NCBI GenBank assembly: GCA_016222905.1
Contig: JACRPZ010000018.1
Coordinates: 1 to 37,179 of the forward strand
Length of the DNA: 37,179 nt
Origin: Nitrospirota bacterium
Lineage (GTDB): Bacteria; Nitrospirota; Thermodesulfovibrionia; UBA6902
Direction of reading: 5' to 3'
Shown here: one piece after another, positions 7,891-14,732 of the stretch
Numbering within the stretch: the first letter of the stretch is position 1
Layout: each line of letters starts with the position of its first letter
Position numbers and translations under genes: made by a program
The notes under the pieces: model-generated
Told to the model about the DNA's origin: nothing
Seen by the model: only the letters and a program-made list of their open reading frames with translations
The model's database searches: none

Positions 7891-8903
7891 TTGGGCCTTT
7901 TTTTGACAGGGTTACGATTATTCAAAAAGTACTTTGCCATGCCTGCAATTGTGCCTGTGCCCACAGAGAGAGAATAAAAGACTGTGTAATAAATTGAAGC
8001 CGGAGCAATAAAAAGAGCGCCGCCTGTTTCATAAAAGGTCATTATCAACCCCTTGCTTACAAAGAGATTGCATATAAATAAGAAGGGCAGGGGATATAGG
8101 AAAATATTTTTTTGTGACAATATCCATAATGCCAGAAGAAGAAGAGACAAAAACGCTGATGCCACATTGACTTTTAATTCAGTAGATGATGACCCTGAAT
8201 CGGTGAACATATCTTTATTCCTCATGGAATACATGACCCAGTATTTTGATTTTCTCACCGCATTCTTCATGGATCTGTAGAAAGTAAAGTTAAAGATATG
8301 CCTGACCTGTATCTCAGGGTTCATAAGGAGAATGCAGCCTTCTCTCTTCAGCCTGTGGGTAAATTCAACATCTTCTATAATCGGGAGAAACTTTTCGGGG
8401 AATCCCTTGCTCCTTCTAAAGGTCTCTCTGTCTATTACCATGGCATGCGCTGCGATATAATCCGGATTTTTAGCATTTTTTGTCTCGGAATAGTATACGA
8501 AGAGAGATTGAAAGAGGTTGAAGAAGCCTTTATCATAAGATTTCTTAGCATATGTGCCGCCGACAATAGTATGCGGCTCTACTTTGGAGAATGTGCTGTT
8601 TATAATTGAAAGAGTATCCTCATTAAGCAGGCAGTCTGAATCTGTAAAGAAGATGATCTCGCCCCTGCTCTGAAACGCGCCGGTATTTCTTGCCTTCGAA
8701 GCGCCGCTATGCTTATCAAGAGAGATGAGCCTGCACGGAAATCTTTTTATGATCTCAATGGAGTTGTCCTCAGAATGGTCATCAACAACAATCACCTCAA
8801 AATTGCCATACCTTGAGGCGAATGCCGCTTCAAGGCATTTGCCTATTGTTTCAGCGCTGTTATAATTCGGGATTACAACAGAGACGTACTTTTCCAAGCT
8901 CAT
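7887..8903 (-). CDS. Family 2 glycosyltransferase with C-terminal membrane segments
   Basis: This 338-residue protein has a GT-A fold. VSVVIPNYNSAETIGKCLEA marks the N-terminus, VIVVDDHSEDNS (about 37-48) the nucleotide-sugar site, and FFTDSDCLL (about 94-102) is the DxD-type metal motif. PIIEDVEFTHRLKREG near 195-210 is the usual ED acceptor-side motif. Hydrophobic segments after about residue 245 should anchor it in the membrane. The enzyme would transfer a sugar to a lipid-linked acceptor or polysaccharide. The ATG is preceded by AGGA at good spacing. It is the first gene of a two-gene unit with the SPASM radical SAM gene, which overlaps it by 4 bases. Confidence 0.88.
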   Translation of the reverse strand: MSLEKYVSVVIPNYNSAETIGKCLEAAFASRYGNFEVIVVDDHSEDNSIEIIKRFPCRLISLDKHSGASKARNTGAFQSRGEIIFFTDSDCLLNEDTLSIINSTFSKVEPHTIVGGTYAKKSYDKGFFNLFQSLFVYYSETKNAKNPDYIAAHAMVIDRETFRRSKGFPEKFLPIIEDVEFTHRLKREGCILLMNPEIQVRHIFNFTFYRSMKNAVRKSKYWVMYSMRNKDMFTDSGSSSTELKVNVASAFLSLLLLALWILSQKNIFLYPLPFLFICNLFVSKGLIMTFYETGGALFIAPASIYYTVFYSLSVGTGTIAGMAKYFLNNRNPVKKRPK

Positions 8904-8970
8904 ATTTTCTATCCTATGTTAAATGTGAGTTAATATTTTAATCGCTCTTAGAACAGGAGGTCAAATGAAC

Positions 8971-9045
8971 TACCCCGCCGTAAGCGGACGGGGTATCAAA
9001 ATCCAAAAACACAAGCAAGATGCGTCACAAGTGGCGGGGAATTAA
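8971..9045. repeat. GC-rich hairpin and repeat-like intergenic element
   Basis: TACCCCGCCG and CGGACGGGGTA (8971-8995) form a stem of about 10 pairs with one bulged base and a TAAG loop. About 40 bases later GGCGGGGAATTAACCC appears. This reads like a dispersed, non-coding palindromic element. It lies in the 210-base gap between the glycosyltransferase start and the end of the heme/CopD gene. A good ribosome binding site followed by ATG at 8965 opens a 26-codon frame through it, but that peptide has no recognisable features. Confidence 0.45.
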
Positions 9046-9113
9046 CCCTTAAAGAAATTAAAGCTTTTCTACAAGGTGGTATACTTGGAGGAATGCAATT
9101 GCGCTGGAGTTTC

Positions 9114-10049
9114 TTAAAGTCCCCATCTCCAGTAGGCAATGACAAAGAGAACAACAAAGACTAAGAAGAGATTCATATATGCAATGAAATAAAATGCCTT
9201 CTGAGCGAATGTCTTTTGCGGTTTGAGAGCGGAATCATAGGTTCCGACCACATTTAATGTTTCAAGCTTCCCTTCTCCGTGAGGCGATTTAGCAATAGCT
9301 TCAGTCAGGTCACTGCCCGCCAGATGTTTCATATGCACTCCGTTTTTCCAGAGCTTAAGCAGGCTGACATCATATACCTTCCCCTTGCAAGCGACATAGG
9401 CTGGCGCGCTGTTCTTCCCGTCAAAGGCAGACAGCGTTACAGGATCGAAGACATTATTCTGCGGGATGCTCGCCTTTACGCTTCCTCTCTTTAATTTGGG
9501 CCCTACGAATAGTATGGTAAATAACGCAGAAGAGATCATTATTAAATACAGGAACATTTTAATTAGCAGGACATTTCCCCAATGGCTCATAAAGAGCACG
9601 TCCGGACTTTTTATTCTGGAGATGGTAAGCAGTGCGCCTGTTAAACCTACGGTTATCATAGATGTTAGCCCAAGCGCGACTTCTGCTTTGGGCAGCCCTC
9701 GTGAGGCGTAACCAGGCCTCAGTAAAATATGAACGTAGAGTATCGCGCCAAACCATACAAAGGACGCAACGATATGAAACAGCCCGATGCCCAGCCGTAC
9801 GGATTTTCGGATTGGCCCAAGAACCCTGTATCCTCCCTCAGGCGGCCATGTATAGCCGGATGCGGCAAACTCAAGCCCTTTTGTTGTAAGTTTTCCGCCT
9901 CCCTCATCAGAGAGGTGGCAAGTCATGCAGCCCTGTCCTGTTCTGCCGGAATATTCAGGAGTGGCATACGCGGGCAGGCGGGGTGCTGTTATGAATAAAA
10001 TTGTTAAAAGGATTACGCGACTGATTGCTGCCAAAGAAATATTTCCCAT
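9114..10049 (-). CDS. Membrane protein: c-heme motif, CopD-like helices and cytochrome-b5-like domain
   Basis: This 311-residue protein starts with a signal-like hydrophobic segment (about 8-28). A single c-type heme motif follows, C41-M-T-C44-H45, in the likely exported part. Three hydrophobic helices at about 88-110, 123-143 and 158-182 resemble the CopD/cytochrome-b561-like membrane fold. Residues 201-271 match the small cytochrome-b5-like heme/steroid-binding domain (FDPVTLSAFDGKNSAPAYVA, GKVYDVS), with histidines at 239, 242 and 257. A final helix lies at about 288-307. Together these suggest electron transfer at or across the membrane; partners are unknown. The gene diverges from the DsrE-like gene across 177 bases. 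Confidence 0.75.
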   Translation of the reverse strand: MGNISLAAISRVILLTILFITAPRLPAYATPEYSGRTGQGCMTCHLSDEGGGKLTTKGLEFAASGYTWPPEGGYRVLGPIRKSVRLGIGLFHIVASFVWFGAILYVHILLRPGYASRGLPKAEVALGLTSMITVGLTGALLTISRIKSPDVLFMSHWGNVLLIKMFLYLIMISSALFTILFVGPKLKRGSVKASIPQNNVFDPVTLSAFDGKNSAPAYVACKGKVYDVSLLKLWKNGVHMKHLAGSDLTEAIAKSPHGEGKLETLNVVGTYDSALKPQKTFAQKAFYFIAYMNLFLVFVVLFVIAYWRWGL

Positions 10050-10067
10050 TCTGTTATATCATACGCC

Positions 10068-10152
10068 ATTTAGCGTTTGAATTCAGCTAAATCTAACCAA
10101 TATTACCTAACATAGTCAATTGTAGAATCTTTGTTAGATTTTAAAGTATAAT
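10068..10152. promoter_or_regulatory. Divergent control region with two inverted repeats and a -10 box
   Basis: ATTTAGC (10068-10074) pairs with GCTAAAT (10086-10092), and AAATCTAAC (10089-10097) pairs with GTTAGATTT (10133-10141). A perfect TATAAT lies at 10147-10152, pointing toward the gene at 10227. No good -35 stands 16-18 bases before it. The larger repeat ends just upstream of the -10, where an activator or repressor could bind. Confidence 0.4.
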
Positions 10153-10226
10153 ATCAACGCAATATGTTCAATTCTTTATAAAGCAAAAACCTGATTTACA
10201 ATTTTATTTAAGACAGGAGGAAGATC

Positions 10227-10496
10227 ATGGCAAAGAAGGTTGCAGTACTGGTAAGGGACAGAAAACATGAGGCATTGAGAATGGCTGTAGGAGCCACGCT
10301 TGCTGATGATGAGATAAGCGTATTTATTATGGATGACAAGCTGGAGCCGGATGAGGATATGGAGCTTAACCTTGAGACACTGCCGGATCTGGATGTCAAG
10401 ATGTTTACAAATAATCCGGCCAATCCTTACCAGCAGATGACTACGGAAGAGATTGCAAAAGCACTGGCAAACTATGATGTCGTAGTTCCTTACTAA
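10227..10496 (+). CDS. Small DsrE-like protein
   Basis: This 89-residue soluble protein begins MAKKVAVLVRDRKHEALRMA, with a beta-strand then helix pattern and later ISVFIMDDKLE and ANYDVVVPY. The pattern resembles the small DsrE/DsrF-like sulfur-relay proteins, but the conserved cysteine of DsrE is absent: no Cys occurs in the whole protein. A sulfur-carrying role is therefore unlikely for this copy, and a binding or regulatory role is possible. AGGAGG precedes the ATG. The gene is transcribed alone and divergently from the heme/CopD gene. The family call is tentative. Confidence 0.5.
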   Translation: MAKKVAVLVRDRKHEALRMAVGATLADDEISVFIMDDKLEPDEDMELNLETLPDLDVKMFTNNPANPYQQMTTEEIAKALANYDVVVPY

Positions 10497-10530
10497 TCTC
10501 AATTTTTCTTGTATCTGTTTGGTATGTGAG

Positions 10531-10557
10531 ACCCTGAAAAAGGGTTCGGAGATTTTT
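10531..10557 (+). terminator. Weak terminator-like hairpin after the DsrE-like gene
   Basis: ACCCT (10531-10535) and AGGGT (10541-10545) form a 5-pair stem with a GAAAA loop. A T-run at 10553-10557 follows. The stem is short and the T-run is 7 bases away. Confidence 0.25.
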
Positions 10558-10578
10558 CGATCAGACGGCTCTTTTTAA

Positions 10579-10613
10579 TTGACGTAGTGTCAAAAGAGAA
10601 TATGTGTTCTCTT
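10579..10613. promoter_or_regulatory. Two adjacent inverted repeats upstream of the tig promoter
   Basis: TTGAC and GTCAA (10579-10592, 4-base spacer) are followed directly by AAGAGAA and TTCTCTT (10594-10613, 6-base spacer). They lie 23 bases upstream of the putative tig -35. They could be an operator or a processing stem. No CIRCE element (TTAGCACTC) was found. Confidence 0.35.
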
Positions 10614-10635
10614 ATACCTGCAAAATCCCTGTTGA

Positions 10636-10665
10636 TTGACAAACTATTTTGAATATGTCTAAGAT
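10636..10665 (+). promoter_or_regulatory. Putative sigma-70 promoter of tig-clpP-clpX
   Basis: A perfect -35 TTGACA (10636-10641), an 18-base spacer and TAAGAT (10660-10665, four of six to TATAAT) place the transcript start near 10672. That is about 27 bases before the tig ATG. Confidence 0.55.
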
Positions 10666-10698
10666 TTAACAAAAAATATATTTTAACTTGAGGTGCAA

Positions 10699-11553
10699 AT
10701 GCTGCAGGAAATTAAGGAAGTTAGCCCCACTACAAGAAGGATCACGATTAATATTCCGGCGGATGCTATAAAAGCGGAATTTAATTCTTCATATGACAAA
10801 CTCAGGGCAGTAGCCAGGATACCCGGTTTCAGGCAGGGCAAGGCGCCGCAGGCTATCCTTGAAAAGAGATTCGGCAAGGATATTGAAGCGGAAGTCATGC
10901 AGAAGATAATACCGGAATTTTACTCGAAAGCTATAACAGAGGCTGACATAGAACCTGTTGGTTATCCCAGCATTGAAGGCGATGTCGCTTTAAAGGCTGA
11001 CCAGCCGCTCTCTCTGACATTTACCGTTGAAGTGAAGCCTGCTCTCGGAGAGCTGAAATATGAGGGAATTGTGCTTGAGAAGAAAAAATTATCAGTGGAA
11101 GATGAGGAGATTGAAAGGGCGCTTAAGACCCTTCAGGATAGCAAGGTTCTATATTCTGTAACAGGAGAGGCAATAAAAGAAGGGGATCTGGCTGTAATAG
11201 ACGGTGACGCCTTTATTGCCGGCGAGAAGAAGGAGGAACTCTCTTACGGAGAATATCCATTCGTTCAGGGCTCTGAGACAATTCCTGAAGAATTCAGCGC
11301 GGCTATACTTGGAAAGAAAAAGGGTGATGAGTTTGAAGTAAAGCTGAACTTTGAAGGAGACCATCCCAATAAGACTATTGCCGGGAAAGAGATCCTCTTC
11401 AAGGTGAAGATTAAAGAGACGAAGAAGAGGAATGTTCCCCCTCTTGATGATGAGTTTGCAAAGGAGTTTGACAGCGACAACATGGAGGAACTCAGGAAGA
11501 AGGTGCGTGATAATATCTCGGAGCGCAGGGAGAGTGAGATAAAAATAAAATAA
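10699..11553 (+). CDS. tig: Trigger factor, N-terminal part (gene interrupted by an in-frame stop)
   Basis: This encodes the ribosome-binding tail and peptidyl-prolyl isomerase domain of the chaperone trigger factor. The N-terminus MLQEIKEVSPTTRRITINIP leads to PGFRQGKAPQ (about 40-50), the ribosome-binding loop. The FKBP-like domain lies at about 150-240. ATG at 10699 is chosen over GTG at 10693 because TTGAGG ends 5 bases before it. The frame stops at TAA 11551-11553 after SEIKIK, in an A-rich run, and the next codons in the same frame (KKEILNRLIKDHDFEIP) continue normal trigger factor. Read through, the product would be about 423 residues, the usual length. This is either a real nonsense mutation or a sequence error. 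Confidence 0.85.
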   Translation: MLQEIKEVSPTTRRITINIPADAIKAEFNSSYDKLRAVARIPGFRQGKAPQAILEKRFGKDIEAEVMQKIIPEFYSKAITEADIEPVGYPSIEGDVALKADQPLSLTFTVEVKPALGELKYEGIVLEKKKLSVEDEEIERALKTLQDSKVLYSVTGEAIKEGDLAVIDGDAFIAGEKKEELSYGEYPFVQGSETIPEEFSAAILGKKKGDEFEVKLNFEGDHPNKTIAGKEILFKVKIKETKKRNVPPLDDEFAKEFDSDNMEELRKKVRDNISERRESEIKIK

Positions 11554-11604
11554 AAAAAAGAGATACTGAACAGGCTTATAAAGGACCATGATTTTGAAAT
11601 ACCC

Positions 11605-11970
11605 GTGTCAATGCTGAAGTCGGAGATTGATTCTTTTATTGAACAGTTGAATGAGAGCGCTGTAAAGAGAAATGAGACTGTCAGGCCTGAGCAGGATCTG
11701 AGGAAGGAATATGAAGGGACAGCCCGCGGTAATGTCAAAAGCGTCCTTATCCTTGAGGCAATAGGGAAGAAAGAAAATATAGCGGTAAATGAAGAAGATA
11801 CTAAAAAAGCGATAAATGAGATCGCGGTGCGCCATAATCTCAAGCCTGAAGAGGTGACTAAGATTTATAGTGTAAGGGAAGGCTCTCTGGACGCCCTGAA
11901 GAGCAGATTATTCGGCGATAAGGTGCTTGAGTTTCTGCTTGGGAAGTCGGTTATCCAGGAAAAAGCATAG
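11605..11970 (+). CDS. tig: Trigger factor, C-terminal part (same frame, after the stop)
   Basis: This is the continuation of the trigger factor reading frame after the TAA at 11551. It covers most of the C-terminal chaperone arm (SMLKSEIDSFIEQLNESAVK, LILEAIGKKENIAVNEEDTK, LFGDKVLEFLLGKS). The homologous frame really resumes at 11554, 17 codons before the first usable start (GTG 11605 or ATG 11611). There is no convincing ribosome binding site before either, so independent translation is doubtful. It ends 28 bases before clpP, the usual tig-clpP-clpX order. If the stop is real, the cell makes only a trigger factor without its chaperone arm unless the stop is read through. Confidence 0.8.
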   Translation: MSMLKSEIDSFIEQLNESAVKRNETVRPEQDLRKEYEGTARGNVKSVLILEAIGKKENIAVNEEDTKKAINEIAVRHNLKPEEVTKIYSVREGSLDALKSRLFGDKVLEFLLGKSVIQEKA

Positions 11971-11998
11971 AATAGAGAGTGAGATATAAGGAGACAAG

Positions 11999-12610
11999 AT
12001 GAGCTTGATACCAATGGTTATTGAACAGACAGGAAGGTCTGAGAGGGCTTACGACATATATTCGAGGCTCCTTAAGGACAGGATTATATTTATAGGAACT
12101 CCCATTGAAGATTTGCTGGCAAATACCGTTATAGCGCAGCTCCTGTTTCTTCAGACCGAGGACCCTGATAAAGATATACATCTCTATATTAATACGCCCG
12201 GCGGTGTTGTTTCGGCAGGGCTTGCCATTTACGACACCATGCAGTATATAAAGCCTGATATTGCAACTTACTGCATAGGCCAGGCTACCAGCATGGGCGC
12301 TCTATTGCTTACGGCAGGCACAACCGGGAAGCGTTTTGCGCTTCCGCACTCAAGAATCATGATACATCAGCCTATCGGCGGATTTTACGGCCAGGCCACA
12401 GACGTGGAGATTCACGCAAGAGAGATGCTCAGGATGAAAGAAGTCCTGAATAATATACTTATAAAACATACCGGCCAGCCCATGGAGAAGATAAAGCTTG
12501 ATACTGAAAGGGATTACTTTATGTCCAGTGAAGAATCAAAGGATTACGGCATTATTGATGAAGTGATAAAGACTCTTAAAAAGCAAAAGGTAGACAAAAA
12601 TGAAAAATGA
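11999..12610 (+). CDS. clpP: ATP-dependent Clp protease proteolytic subunit ClpP
   Basis: This 203-residue serine peptidase forms the double-heptameric proteolytic chamber used by ClpX in the cytoplasm. The catalytic triad is visible: S98 in [12 protein letters not shown]123 in RIMIHQP and D172 in DTERDY. The N-terminus ([20 protein letters not shown]) is that of the mature form, with little or no propeptide. AAGGAG lies before the ATG at good spacing. The last 11 bases overlap clpX, so the two are translationally coupled, and trigger factor lies directly upstream. Length is standard. Confidence 0.97.
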   Translation: MSLIPMVIEQTGRSERAYDIYSRLLKDRIIFIGTPIEDLLANTVIAQLLFLQTEDPDKDIHLYINTPGGVVSAGLAIYDTMQYIKPDIATYCIGQATSMGALLLTAGTTGKRFALPHSRIMIHQPIGGFYGQATDVEIHAREMLRMKEVLNNILIKHTGQPMEKIKLDTERDYFMSSEESKDYGIIDEVIKTLKKQKVDKNEK

Positions 12611-13856
12611 AAAGAAGACAAGGGAATATAACGACCTGCTGAAATGCTCTTTCTGCGGCAAGGGGCAGCAGGAGGTCAAAAAACTTATCGCGGGTCCGGC
12701 TGTTTATATATGCAATGAATGCGTTGGCCTTTGTAATGAGATAATGGTTGAGGATGTTGATTCTTCCTTTGATGTCAATGTTACGCAAAAACTTCCGAAG
12801 CCAAGGGAGATAAATAACTTTCTGGGCGATTATGTGATAGAACAGGAAAGAGCCAAGAAAATACTCTCTGTTGCCGTGCATAATCACTACAAGAGGATAA
12901 ACAGTTCTCAGAAATCTGACGTCGAGCTTCAGAAGAGCAATATCCTTCTTATAGGACCGACAGGGACCGGCAAGACCATACTTGCCCAGACACTTGCGAA
13001 AACTCTTGATGTCCCTTTTACCATTGCTGACGCGACTACGCTTACAGAGGCCGGATATGTCGGCGAGGATGTGGAGAATATCATACAAAAGCTTCTGCAG
13101 GCGGCTGACTATGATGTTGAGAGGGCGCAGCGCGGCATAATATATATAGACGAGATAGACAAGATAGGCCGCAAGACAGAAAATGTATCAATAACAAGAG
13201 ACGTATCAGGCGAAGGTGTTCAGCAGGCCCTGCTGAAGCTGATAGAAGGGACTATTGCCAATATACCTCCTCAGGGAGGAAGAAAGCACCCGCAGCAGGA
13301 ATTTGTCCAGGTGAACACAACCAATATCCTATTTATATGCGGCGGGGCCTTTGTCGGTCTTGAAGAGATCATAAAGAACAGGCTAGGCAGTAAGACAGTC
13401 GGTTTTGGTTCTGAGCCGAAAAGCGCTAAGGAGAAGAAGATAGGCGATATTTACAGGATGATGGAGCCTCATGATCTTATCAAGTACGGTCTCATCCCTG
13501 AATTTGTCGGACGGCTTCCGGTTATTGCAACTCTTGATGAACTTAGCGAATCAGCGCTTGTAAGAATTCTTACTGAGCCCAAGAATGCAATTGTGAAACA
13601 GTTTCAGAGACTCCTCTCTTTTGATAATGTAAGGCTGAGGTTTACTGACGGAGCTTACTCCGCTATAGCAAAAGAGGCTATAAGACGCAAGACAGGGGCG
13701 CGCGGGCTAAGGGCAATTCTTGAAGATATAATGCTTGATGTAATGTATGAAATACCGTCTCAGTACGGGATTAAAGAGTGCCTTGTAACAGAGGACGTTA
13801 TTATCAAAAGAGAAAGACCGGTCCTTATCTATGAAAAGAAAGCCGAAACCGCGTAA
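12600..13856 (+). CDS. clpX: ATP-dependent Clp protease ATP-binding subunit ClpX
   Basis: This 418-residue AAA+ unfoldase delivers substrates to ClpP. The N-terminal zinc-binding domain has C16, C19, C38 and C41 (CSFCGKG and CNEC). Walker A is GPTGTGKT (119-126), Walker B is IIYIDEID, and [12 protein letters not shown] is the sensor/arginine-finger region. The C-terminal small domain includes [13 protein letters not shown]. The start overlaps the clpP end by 11 bases. The stop codon abuts the end of the convergent dciA gene, leaving no intergenic space and no separate terminator. Confidence 0.97.
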   Translation: MKNEKKTREYNDLLKCSFCGKGQQEVKKLIAGPAVYICNECVGLCNEIMVEDVDSSFDVNVTQKLPKPREINNFLGDYVIEQERAKKILSVAVHNHYKRINSSQKSDVELQKSNILLIGPTGTGKTILAQTLAKTLDVPFTIADATTLTEAGYVGEDVENIIQKLLQAADYDVERAQRGIIYIDEIDKIGRKTENVSITRDVSGEGVQQALLKLIEGTIANIPPQGGRKHPQQEFVQVNTTNILFICGGAFVGLEEIIKNRLGSKTVGFGSEPKSAKEKKIGDIYRMMEPHDLIKYGLIPEFVGRLPVIATLDELSESALVRILTEPKNAIVKQFQRLLSFDNVRLRFTDGAYSAIAKEAIRRKTGARGLRAILEDIMLDVMYEIPSQYGIKECLVTEDVIIKRERPVLIYEKKAETA

Positions 13857-14294
13857 TTAAATTTTCTGTTTTCCCGTGGTTAATGCGTGCGTAAGCAGTC
13901 TCCTGAAACTCTTTTTTAATTCCTTGTCTTTAATGCTCCTGAGAGTATTTTCAATAAAGCGTTTATCGTCGCCTGTGAGCATCCTCTCGCAGTTATCAGC
14001 GACGGTATGAGCCGGAGCAGGCAGCTTGCCTAACTTGAAGCGTACTTCGCTTACATTGAATTTCTCAAGCTTGTCTAATATCTCTTCCTTAAGAAAGCTT
14101 AAATGATGCATCCATTGGGGTGTATCTACTGTCAGAATAAGGACGCCGTTCTTTATGGTAAAAGGGGAAGTGTGTGATGCTATGGCCTGCCCGGCAATAT
14201 CTGACCATTTTTTTTGTAAATTAGTTAGCGCAGCGCCGCCCTCAAGACCAAAATCCTTAACAAATTTATTGAGGACAGTATTGAGAGAGTGCAT
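13857..14294 (-). CDS. DciA-like (DUF721) protein, probable helicase loader
   Basis: This 145-residue protein carries the DUF721 core: LQKKWSDIAGQAIASHTSPF (about 25-44), then the beta-rich KNGVLILTVDTPQWMHHLSFLKEEIL, ending SEVRFKLGKLP. DUF721 proteins include DciA, which loads the replicative helicase DnaB in bacteria lacking DnaC or DnaI. The C-terminal 45 residues form a basic helical extension. The gene ends flush with convergent clpX and lies 44 bases downstream of rpmB on the same strand. Weak ribosome binding suggests low expression. Confidence 0.75.
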   Translation of the reverse strand: MHSLNTVLNKFVKDFGLEGGAALTNLQKKWSDIAGQAIASHTSPFTIKNGVLILTVDTPQWMHHLSFLKEEILDKLEKFNVSEVRFKLGKLPAPAHTVADNCERMLTGDDKRFIENTLRSIKDKELKKSFRRLLTHALTTGKQKI

Positions 14295-14338
14295 TGTCTG
14301 AAATAGCCGAGGGCAGATAAAGATTGATTAATAACCGG

Positions 14339-14527
14339 TTATACAGCCTTCTTTACTTTTCCGGAACGCAGGCATCTGGTGCAAACAGACATCCTTTTTG
14401 TGCCTTGATCGGTCGTCAGCCTGATTCTCTGGAGGTTAGGCTGAAAGACACGTCTTGTTTTGTTATTGGCATGGCTGACATTATTGCCCGTTACCCTTTT
14501 CTTTCCACAAACTGAACATACTGCCAT
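14339..14527 (-). CDS. rpmB: 50S ribosomal protein L28 (zinc-ribbon form)
   Basis: This 62-residue protein begins [20 protein letters not shown]. It then shows [15 protein letters not shown] and ends [13 protein letters not shown], all typical of L28. Two CxxC pairs (residues 4-7 and near 48-51) form a zinc ribbon, i.e. the C+ paralogue class. The ATG at 14527 is chosen because GGAGGAAG lies 6-13 bases upstream; a longer frame from 14566 adds 13 residues foreign to the family. The gene diverges from infB across about 200 bases. Its stop codon lies within a 12-base perfect palindrome (ATAACCGGTTAT, 14331-14342). Confidence 0.95.
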   Translation of the reverse strand: MAVCSVCGKKRVTGNNVSHANNKTRRVFQPNLQRIRLTTDQGTKRMSVCTRCLRSGKVKKAV

Positions 14528-14732
14528 ATGAATCTTCCTCCTTAAATAATTATTTATCTTGTACAATCATTTTTACAGCAGCTGCATGATTGCAATACAA
14601 AGAGGCTTTATGATAACATTCTATGTTGCAAACTTACAACCTCTACAATAAAGCAATTTAGATGTTTCTTTTGCCATGTTTTTCAAAGGTTGTCAGCATC
14701 ACCCGTATAACTTGTCAGACAGGAAAGGATAA

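Noticed and set aside
8965-9045. 26-codon gene with a good ribosome binding site
   Set aside because: The frame passes through a hairpin-forming repeat, has no recognisable features and stops at once; the repeat is the better explanation.
10579-10700. CIRCE heat-shock operator before tig-clpPX
   Set aside because: The inverted repeats present do not match the CIRCE consensus.
11541-11560. Frameshift in trigger factor
   Set aside because: The frames before and after the stop are the same (both begin at positions of the same remainder modulo 3), so it is a nonsense codon, not a frameshift.
11605-11970. Independent gene after clipped trigger factor
   Set aside because: It is in the same frame and is homologous trigger factor sequence from 11554 on, and it lacks a ribosome binding site.
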